From a virus, in the IMG/VR virus record IMGVR_UViG_3300027833_001310, positions 28,053-92,052 of that record: a stretch of 64,000 bases of DNA; one strand, given 5' to 3'. This document shows, in pieces, positions 58,546 through 64,000 of the stretch. The first letter of the stretch is position 1. Each line of letters begins with the position of its first letter. The notes below the pieces were generated by a model. It saw only the letters and a program-made list of their open reading frames with translations. It made no database searches and was not told where the DNA came from. A program made the position numbers and the translations under genes.

Positions 58546-59808
58546 TTATAATATATCGTATTGTTCTAAGAAGTTTTCGTACATTGTACCTGCATCAACT
58601 GCTGGAGTTGGAACAGTAGTAGTATTATTTGTTGCTCCAAGTAAACAGCTCTTAATTGTGCCGTACTCGAATTGGTTCAACTGACCACCTGATGTAATCT
58701 TCCTACTAACGCCTTGTAAGTATTCAGACAGTTTAGTATCATTGGCTGCATAACTTAGTTGATTAACTTGGTGTCCTAGTCTTGCTTCTGCTGTAGCAAA
58801 GTCTACTAAATCGGCTTCTTGTAGTAAGTTTTTTAAGTTAGCAAAAGATTCTTTAGCAACTGCTTTTGTAATATAACTTTCAAATGCATTCTTTTTAAGA
58901 GATAATGATTTTAGTTGTCCTAACACATTACCAACTTTATCATCAAAATGTGATACTGTAAACTTGTCTCTTAATTCTATATCATCATCTTCTGAAAGCT
59001 CAACTGCTGTTGCAGATAAGTTTTCAATTGTTGTTTCGTATGTTTTAGCACCACTTAGTTTCTTAAATGTATTTTTAATGTTTTCGATGTTCTCTACTGC
59101 TAGTTGTACATACTCTGCATTATCTTCGTTCATGATCTTTGCTGTTCTAACATAGTTTACAAATTCTCTGAGCTTCTTAAGGTCTTGTGCCATTTCGATA
59201 ATACTAGTAGCACTCTCATCAAATACTTCACCACCCTTTTGCACATGACGAGCCATTGCTCTAGCCATTGCTAAATTGTTCTCAGGTAATTTAAATCTTT
59301 CATCGCCACGTTGTATAAAGATGCTATGTATGTTTCTGCTTCTTGACCCACGCACTTCTTCATTAACTGCTTTCTTATGTTTAACAACAATCTTTACATT
59401 GTCTAAAGATTGGTAACTTGTTTTGCTAGACCCTGACATTGTGTCGAATCCTTCTTTAATATCTGCCATGTCTTTCTCCGCTTGTTTTGCGATATCCTGT
59501 TTCTCTCCTACAGCCTTAATTTTTTTACCAAATATCTTGTAGTCGAATTTCATTAAGTAGTCTTGTGCAACATCTTTTAACATTGTTCTCACTTTATGTT
59601 CACTTAAATCTTCGCTAGTATTTAGTACCATTGTTGTTGTGGATGGATCTAACCTAACTAAAATATTAGGCTCAGATACAACAAAACGTGTTGCTTCTGT
59701 TGGGTCTATAACCTGCTTGCCATCTGCACTAAAACTGTCTACGCCGAAACCAAACCCTTTTAGTATGTTAAATGTTTTTTCTGCTATAACTGGGATATTT
59801 ATGCTCAT
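58546..59808 (-). CDS. Conserved protein beside terminase, 420 aa
   Basis: Begins MSINIPVIAEKTFNILKGFGFG. Middle SRSRNIHSIFIQRGDERFKLPENNLAMARAMARHV recalls a conserved family of marine phages near packaging or neck genes. Long helices follow. A GATAAATA late box is 5 bases before the ATG with no Shine-Dalgarno. Probably a virion or packaging-associated protein. Confidence 0.65.
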   Translation of the reverse strand: MSINIPVIAEKTFNILKGFGFGVDSFSADGKQVIDPTEATRFVVSEPNILVRLDPSTTTMVLNTSEDLSEHKVRTMLKDVAQDYLMKFDYKIFGKKIKAVGEKQDIAKQAEKDMADIKEGFDTMSGSSKTSYQSLDNVKIVVKHKKAVNEEVRGSRSRNIHSIFIQRGDERFKLPENNLAMARAMARHVQKGGEVFDESATSIIEMAQDLKKLREFVNYVRTAKIMNEDNAEYVQLAVENIENIKNTFKKLSGAKTYETTIENLSATAVELSEDDDIELRDKFTVSHFDDKVGNVLGQLKSLSLKKNAFESYITKAVAKESFANLKNLLQEADLVDFATAEARLGHQVNQLSYAANDTKLSEYLQGVSRKITSGGQLNQFEYGTIKSCLLGATNNTTTVPTPAVDAGTMYENFLEQYDIL

Positions 59809-59813
59809 AATAC

Positions 59814-59821
59814 TATTTATC
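59814..59821 (-). promoter_or_regulatory. Late box GATAAATA, 5 bases before ATG of the 420-aa gene
   Basis: Minus strand, 5 bases before the ATG at 59808; no Shine-Dalgarno. It lies just after the terminase stop (59825). Confidence 0.75.
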
Positions 59822-59824
59822 TAT

Positions 59825-61405
59825 TTAGAGGAATCCAACTGGTAACGGTGCATCACCTTCGTCGTCGTAATCATCATTGTCTACAATACCACTGTTGACA
59901 ACACTGTAAACAGCATCTTCAAATGTACTAATGTAGTTAATCATTCTTACATTAAGCATCATAGCCATAACTAAGTCATCCATTTCGCCTGGCTTAGCCT
60001 TAAAACTATTACCCCTAGACACAAAGTTCTTTAATTCGCTGATTAATACTTTACTCTTAATGTGTATTCTATCTTGTTCTAGTAAACGTTTAAAGTTTAA
60101 ACAGGCTTCCATTTTGCTTCTATGCCCTGTGTGGAAACCTTTACGTCCACGTTTACCTGCAACCTTTTTAGGATCGTGTAAGAAATCACCAGGGAAGTTT
60201 TCTTCACCTGTATCTCTAATAACTACAAGTGCGGCTTCGCCGATAGTATTATTCTCAACTGTCCAGTATAAATTTTTACATCCATTATTACTTAGGTATG
60301 TTAACATTTCCATTAACATTCTCATTTGGCCTTCGACAGGTGTTCTATTATGTGCCCACTCGCCAACCTGTGTCATTGTAGACACATTCATAACTTGTAT
60401 GGCTGCGTTGTCGCCTCCTGTTCCACTGCTCGGATCTAATGTTAAACTGTATATGTGATTAGGGTTAGGTTTATCATACCAACGTGCTTCGCCCATTTTA
60501 CCTACAGGGTCAACACCTCTCATTTCAACTAACTGTAGAGGACTAATAAGTGTTTCATCATATATAATAAATTCACATTCATGTTCTCGTCTAAATCTTT
60601 CCTCACCGATCCTTGCTCGTTCCGCTGATGCCCATTCTTCATCACGCTCAGGATGAGAAATCCATGTTGACAGATATCCTTTGAATCCATTACGGCCTAC
60701 ATCTTGTTCATTGCCGTACTCGTCAAACAACTTGTTTGCTTCTGCCCAAATAAGTGCAAAAGTATCATCGTCACTGTTAGGTGTTGATGTTACAATACAA
60801 GCACCACCTGTACTTAGTGTAGGAGATAGTGCTGTCCAAAACTCTTTAGCAATACGAGGAGGCACAAACGCAAACTCGTCTAAGTAAATAAGTGTTAAGG
60901 ACATACCACGTCCAGTGTTTTCAGTTGTTGTAGTACTTACAATACGACTACCATTATCAAAGGTAATGCTACCTTTATTGTATTCTGTAACACCTGCTCT
61001 AATATGATCAGGAGCACATTCGTATGCATAACGAACTCGTTGCATAATTTCACTAGCACCCGACTGCTTGTGAGCCGCTACTAGTATTGTACTGTCTGGC
61101 TTGAACATTGCAAACCAAAGTAAGTAACCTGCTGCTACAGTGGTTTTACCCATCTGTCTGCCTAGCATGTTAATACTAAATCTGTTGTTGTTATAGTTTT
61201 CTATTAAGTCTAACTGATAGTCAAATGGTTCAAAGTCAATGCCGCCTCTAGTAGGATGCTGTATACGCATATGGTTAACCATAAAGTATAATGCACCTGT
61301 TTCAGGGTCAACACAGTTTTTAAAGTCTCGTAGAGTCTCTGGTGTGTATGCTACTTTAGCATAGCCTTGTTTGATTAAACTAGAATCTACTGTTCCTCTA
61401 GCCAT
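59825..61405 (-). CDS. 17: Terminase large subunit, gp17-like
   Basis: 526 residues. NMLGRQMGKTTVAAGYL (Walker A-like near 82-89), LTLIYLDEFAFVPP (Walker B) and an RNase H-like nuclease (SLTLDPSSGTGGDN, then FLHDPKK...MDDLVMAMM) fit gp17. It pumps DNA into the head and makes the packaging cuts. SD AGGAACT. Overlaps the SGNH gene by 8 bases. Confidence 0.95.
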   Translation of the reverse strand: MARGTVDSSLIKQGYAKVAYTPETLRDFKNCVDPETGALYFMVNHMRIQHPTRGGIDFEPFDYQLDLIENYNNNRFSINMLGRQMGKTTVAAGYLLWFAMFKPDSTILVAAHKQSGASEIMQRVRYAYECAPDHIRAGVTEYNKGSITFDNGSRIVSTTTTENTGRGMSLTLIYLDEFAFVPPRIAKEFWTALSPTLSTGGACIVTSTPNSDDDTFALIWAEANKLFDEYGNEQDVGRNGFKGYLSTWISHPERDEEWASAERARIGEERFRREHECEFIIYDETLISPLQLVEMRGVDPVGKMGEARWYDKPNPNHIYSLTLDPSSGTGGDNAAIQVMNVSTMTQVGEWAHNRTPVEGQMRMLMEMLTYLSNNGCKNLYWTVENNTIGEAALVVIRDTGEENFPGDFLHDPKKVAGKRGRKGFHTGHRSKMEACLNFKRLLEQDRIHIKSKVLISELKNFVSRGNSFKAKPGEMDDLVMAMMLNVRMINYISTFEDAVYSVVNSGIVDNDDYDDEGDAPLPVGFL

Positions 61406-62222
61406 TGTTAGTTCCTAAATAGTTATGTTCGGTTGCATAGTCAAATATTCCTTGTGCAATTTTTTTATGTCCGTTAACGCCTGGGTGTCCATTAAAAGAT
61501 TCAGGATCAGGATCAACTATGTCTGTACCGTTAAACTTTTTGTTTGAGATTACTCGCGGGCCTAACTTTTCAGATATGCCGCCTAATATTCTTCTAGTAC
61601 CTAGTGTCCTGCCATTTACCCACCAAAACACATAATCAATATTATTATCTTCAAAATACTTTATACCCCTAGATAGGTGCATAACGCAATCTGTAACAAA
61701 TTTCCATATTTCTTTTCTACTTGCTACACTAGTCATTTCAAAAGGATACCACATCTTTACTTCGTCATAATATTTTTGTAGTTCGCTTTCGGGTATATCT
61801 GACATTGCAATTTCTTCGCCGTGCTCTTGTAGTGTATCATTATCCATATGCCTACGCATGAAGTATAACGTTAATTCTAATATATTGTCACTTGCAGGAA
61901 ATGAGACTGGTTGTACATCATTTCCATTTTTATCTTTAATTTGTTGCCATTGTCTATATCTTGCTGTTGTAAGCTCTATAACAACATTTAAATTTTCCAA
62001 TGAACCATGCTTTTGCTTGTATGCGTTGCAAAACTCTATGGTTTGATCTACCGAGGATTGTGGGGGTTTGCCGTTATAGCAGTGCTTGTATAGTTGATCT
62101 GTATTAAGCATTTCTGCTAAAAAATCAGCATAACTAGGCGCAGGAGTAACAAATTTTAGATCGTTGTACTCTTCATTCCACCCAGTTGCATAACTAGAAC
62201 CATTAACATATAAATCTGACAT
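61398..62222 (-). CDS. SGNH-like hydrolase (copy 3)
   Basis: 274 residues: LYVNGSSYATGW (block I, Ser9 or Ser10) and SFNGHPGVNGHKKIA (block V His246) resemble SGNH hydrolases, though the catalytic Asp is less clear than in the other two copies. Between them are VVIELTTARYRQW and FWWVNGRTL segments. A GATAAATA box lies 5 bases before the ATG. It lies between gp17 and the 141-aa gene, so it may be a virion enzyme. Confidence 0.65.
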   Translation of the reverse strand: MSDLYVNGSSYATGWNEEYNDLKFVTPAPSYADFLAEMLNTDQLYKHCYNGKPPQSSVDQTIEFCNAYKQKHGSLENLNVVIELTTARYRQWQQIKDKNGNDVQPVSFPASDNILELTLYFMRRHMDNDTLQEHGEEIAMSDIPESELQKYYDEVKMWYPFEMTSVASRKEIWKFVTDCVMHLSRGIKYFEDNNIDYVFWWVNGRTLGTRRILGGISEKLGPRVISNKKFNGTDIVDPDPESFNGHPGVNGHKKIAQGIFDYATEHNYLGTNNG

Positions 62223-62227
62223 GCAGA

Positions 62228-62235
62228 TATTTATC
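62228..62235 (-). promoter_or_regulatory. Late box GATAAATA, 5 bases before ATG of SGNH copy 3
   Basis: Minus strand, 5 bases before the ATG at 62222; no Shine-Dalgarno. It overlaps the stop region of the 141-aa gene. Confidence 0.75.
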
Positions 62236-62659
62236 AGCGAATGAGTTTGGCCTTCAGGGTATCGCGGAGTCTATCGATAATTGTTTGTTTATTAGTGGTG
62301 TAAGCAGGGTCTTCGTCACCGCCATCGCATGGAGCTTCTGGCTCTTCTTCGTGATCTGGGTGTACAATTACTGCTGTTTCAGGCTCTTCGTCACCAGATA
62401 CTTCAGCTTCTGGCTCTTCAGATGGACCTTCTTCCTTAGGTAATGTAATGCCTGCTAGTCTTAAGACGTCATGTAGTTCTTGCATACTTGAAGCATTTGC
62501 ACTAACTGTTACAGTAGCATCGCCTTTAGACTTAGTTTTGCTGTAACTTACATTCTCTCTTTCTTCTTCTTGATCAGGAATGCCATAAGCATCGCCCATC
62601 CCTGGCATCATACCTTCCATTAAATTTAATAATTTTTTGTTCTCGTCGTGGTTATTCAT
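62234..62659 (-). CDS. Acidic late protein, 141 aa
   Basis: MNNHDENKKLLNLMEGMMPGMG... with an SKSKGDATVTVSANASSMQELHDVLRLAGI core, a family seen in marine T4-like phages. The centre is Glu/Pro-rich and acidic. The N-terminal LMEG may be a targeting-type site. Probably a head or packaging-associated protein. Function unknown. Confidence 0.65.
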   Translation of the reverse strand: MNNHDENKKLLNLMEGMMPGMGDAYGIPDQEEERENVSYSKTKSKGDATVTVSANASSMQELHDVLRLAGITLPKEEGPSEEPEAEVSGDEEPETAVIVHPDHEEEPEAPCDGGDEDPAYTTNKQTIIDRLRDTLKAKLIR

Positions 62660-62671
62660 TATACTTTCCCG

Positions 62672-63367
62672 TTACTGCCTTGCTGCTGATTGACTGATGT
62701 TGTCAGCTTCTTTGGATTGCTCGCCTGTACGACCCATGTTAGGCTGGCTCATCATATCGTCATGCATTTGTCTTAAGTCATCACCCATCATTTGAGATTT
62801 TGTTGGGTAGTTAGTAAAGTAGTCTGCACCTTTTTCTGCTTTAAGTTTTTGTAACTCTGCTAAAAACTTAGTGTTGTATGCTTCGCCAAATAAGTCAAAG
62901 TCTTCAATTTCTGCGTTTTCTTTTTCGTAATGATCGAAATTTTCTTGTGCTAATACTGCATCATCTTCGTTTACTGTTCTATCTTCGTCTCTTTCTTTAC
63001 GCTCTGCAGCCATATCGCTTTCGATTCTTCTTGGGTCATTAACACCGTAGCATAATACTCTGCTGTGATCTAAACCTAAGTTAACTGCTAACCATACTTC
63101 TAAAATTCTTTCATTGACTGGGTATTTTAGAATAATATCTGAACTACATACTTCGCTAGTACACTGCACACCTTTATAACGCATAAATTCTATTGGGTTT
63201 TCTTCTATCGGTGTTCTTTTAAAGGGAGTAGCACTAACTAAGTTATACTTTGCTAAACAACTTTCGACTTTAGCCATGTGTTCAGCACTGCAATCTGCAG
63301 CGAACTTAACTCTGTATCCGTATTCCTTTTTAAAGGATTCTGTTATATATTCGTTTAATAATTTCAT
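62672..63367 (-). CDS. Capsid-targeting-like late protein, 231 aa
   Basis: MKLLNEYITESFKKEYGYRVKFA: the IxE site (cut after Glu10) resembles T4 internal proteins such as IPIII. It continues with a small globular Cys-containing domain, then charged helices (MAAERKERDEDRTVNED) and a Gln/Met tail. Late promoter and Shine-Dalgarno AGAGAGAC precede it. Function unknown; packaged protein inferred. Confidence 0.6.
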   Translation of the reverse strand: MKLLNEYITESFKKEYGYRVKFAADCSAEHMAKVESCLAKYNLVSATPFKRTPIEENPIEFMRYKGVQCTSEVCSSDIILKYPVNERILEVWLAVNLGLDHSRVLCYGVNDPRRIESDMAAERKERDEDRTVNEDDAVLAQENFDHYEKENAEIEDFDLFGEAYNTKFLAELQKLKAEKGADYFTNYPTKSQMMGDDLRQMHDDMMSQPNMGRTGEQSKEADNISQSAARQ

Positions 63368-63399
63368 ATTGTCTCTCTAAGTAATCCAATCGTTACAAC

Positions 63400-63407
63400 T
63401 ATTTATC
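63400..63407 (-). promoter_or_regulatory. Late promoter GATAAATA for the 231-aa gene
   Basis: Minus-strand GATAAATA, 32 bases before the ATG at 63367. Confidence 0.8.
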
Positions 63408-63422
63408 AATTTGATGCAAAAA

Positions 63423-63899
63423 TTATTCACCTTTTATAATCTTCAGCAATTCGTTACGATCATATACCTGTGTAGGACCAGTGTCGTCATAACCATCATT
63501 TTGATTTTTTGTCTTATCTAGCCTTGCTTTTTTCATCATTAAGTCTAATTGTTGTAATTTTGCTTTTGTTTTTGTATCTTGTGCTTCTAATGCAATCTTT
63601 AGCATGTTACTTGCTTCTGCAAATATTTTACCTGCAGCCATATCGCTTACATTCATGCCTAAACTCATTAATTGTGCATAACTGTCTAGGGCTTTTTGTG
63701 CTATATCATTCATCTCTACTTCGTGATCGCCTAACCCTCTAACTTCTCTAAATGCATCATTGATCTTTTCTGCGATTGTTAATCCACTGCTTACAATCTC
63801 TATTTCTTGTTTTGTTTCTTCTATTGTAGGTACTTTTTCTTCTTCTAATGCTTCTTCCATAGATGGTAAATTAAATTCTTCTTCTAGTTTCTTTGTCAT
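63423..63899 (-). CDS. 16: Terminase small subunit, gp16-like
   Basis: 158 residues. LGMNVSDMAAGKIFAEASNMLKIALEAQDTKTKAKLQQLDLMMKKARLDK is the T4-like gp16 block. An acidic N-terminus and the RNELLKIIK tail fit. It recognises DNA and stimulates gp17. Its ATG overlaps the TGA of the gene upstream (ATGA). Confidence 0.9.
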   Translation of the reverse strand: MTKKLEEEFNLPSMEEALEEEKVPTIEETKQEIEIVSSGLTIAEKINDAFREVRGLGDHEVEMNDIAQKALDSYAQLMSLGMNVSDMAAGKIFAEASNMLKIALEAQDTKTKAKLQQLDLMMKKARLDKTKNQNDGYDDTGPTQVYDRNELLKIIKGE

Positions 63900-64000
63900 T
63901 GTTTAAATCCTAGTTTGATCAACTGTATTGTTCTACCGCCTATGTCTAGAGGATGAAACAATGTTTCTCGTTGTGTTTCGTGATGTAATGTGTGGAAGCC
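63896..64000 (-). CDS. Partial gene upstream of gp16
   Basis: The last 34 codons (HHETQRETLFHPLDIGGRTI, ending QLIKLGFKQ) precede the TGA at 63896-63898. The rest lies beyond the window. It is coupled to gp16, and neck or tail-completion genes often sit here in T4-like phages, but the sequence is too short to assign. Confidence 0.55.
   Translation of the reverse strand, partial: GFHTLHHETQRETLFHPLDIGGRTIQLIKLGFKQ

Noticed and set aside
1-64000. CRISPR array or insertion sequence
   Set aside because: No regularly spaced direct repeats, transposase or terminal inverted repeats were seen. The repeats present are short coding repeats and terminator hairpins.

Overview
The window is a 64 kb piece of the genome of a tailed phage with a T4-type (myovirus) core and low GC content. 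Diagnostic genes are the terminase subunits (gp16-like, gp17), gp32, UvsX, UvsY, UvsW, the gp41-like helicase, the gp61-like primase, the clamp-loader small subunit gp62, NrdA/NrdB and a DexA-like exonuclease. Many small conserved proteins resemble those I associate with marine T4-like phages. No photosystem genes are visible. A phage-encoded TonB-dependent receptor and a Gly-rich lipoprotein suggest a Gram-negative marine heterotroph, perhaps a gammaproteobacterium. That host call is inference.

Layout. Positions 1-9.1 kb hold nine tRNA genes in small clusters, mixed with an SprT-like protease, a DexA-like exonuclease, two glycosyltransferases, 2OG-oxygenase-like proteins, an SGNH hydrolase and a class 3 lipase. 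9.1-14 kb holds a PP-loop (asparagine-synthase-like) enzyme, a plus-strand subtilase and its partner, a PAAR spike-tip protein and a nested run of four tiny ORFs. 14-17.7 kb is nrdB-nrdA. 17.7-39.4 kb is a late structural region. Several of its proteins start with a short peptide resembling the T4 capsid-targeting sequence cleaved by gp21. They include a superoxide dismutase, a 1622-residue amidoligase-like protein, a protein with a KWDG motif and a 954-residue glycine-zipper protein. 39.4-41.8 kb is helicase-primase. 43-45.5 kb is an early operon led by an FG-GAP/VCBS lipoprotein, followed by a MazG-like enzyme. 45.6-52.4 kb reads as one operon: uvsW, two hypothetical genes, metK, apt, an MTA/SAH-nucleosidase-like gene, gp62, a zinc-finger gene and thyX. 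52.4-54 kb is the TonB-dependent receptor. 54-58.3 kb holds an AAA+ ATPase, uvsY, uvsX and gp32. 58.5-64 kb holds the packaging genes plus a third SGNH protein.

Transcription signals are unusually legible. Twelve early promoters match TTGAC[A/T]-N17-TATAAT with an invariant 17-base spacer. Late promoters are NATAAATA-like (mostly GATAAATA). In nine genes a late box, or a one- or two-base variant, lies exactly 5 bases before the ATG with no Shine-Dalgarno. Three early promoters also sit 5-6 bases from an ATG. This predicts leaderless mRNAs in both classes.

The strongest candidates for new biology are a capsid-delivered protein arsenal (SOD, amidoligase/nuclease, KWDG enzyme), host-surface remodelling proteins (TonB receptor, lipoprotein, SGNH/lipase enzymes), and a SAM-turnover cassette (metK-apt-nucleosidase) inside a replication operon. 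Functions come from motifs read by eye. No database search was run.
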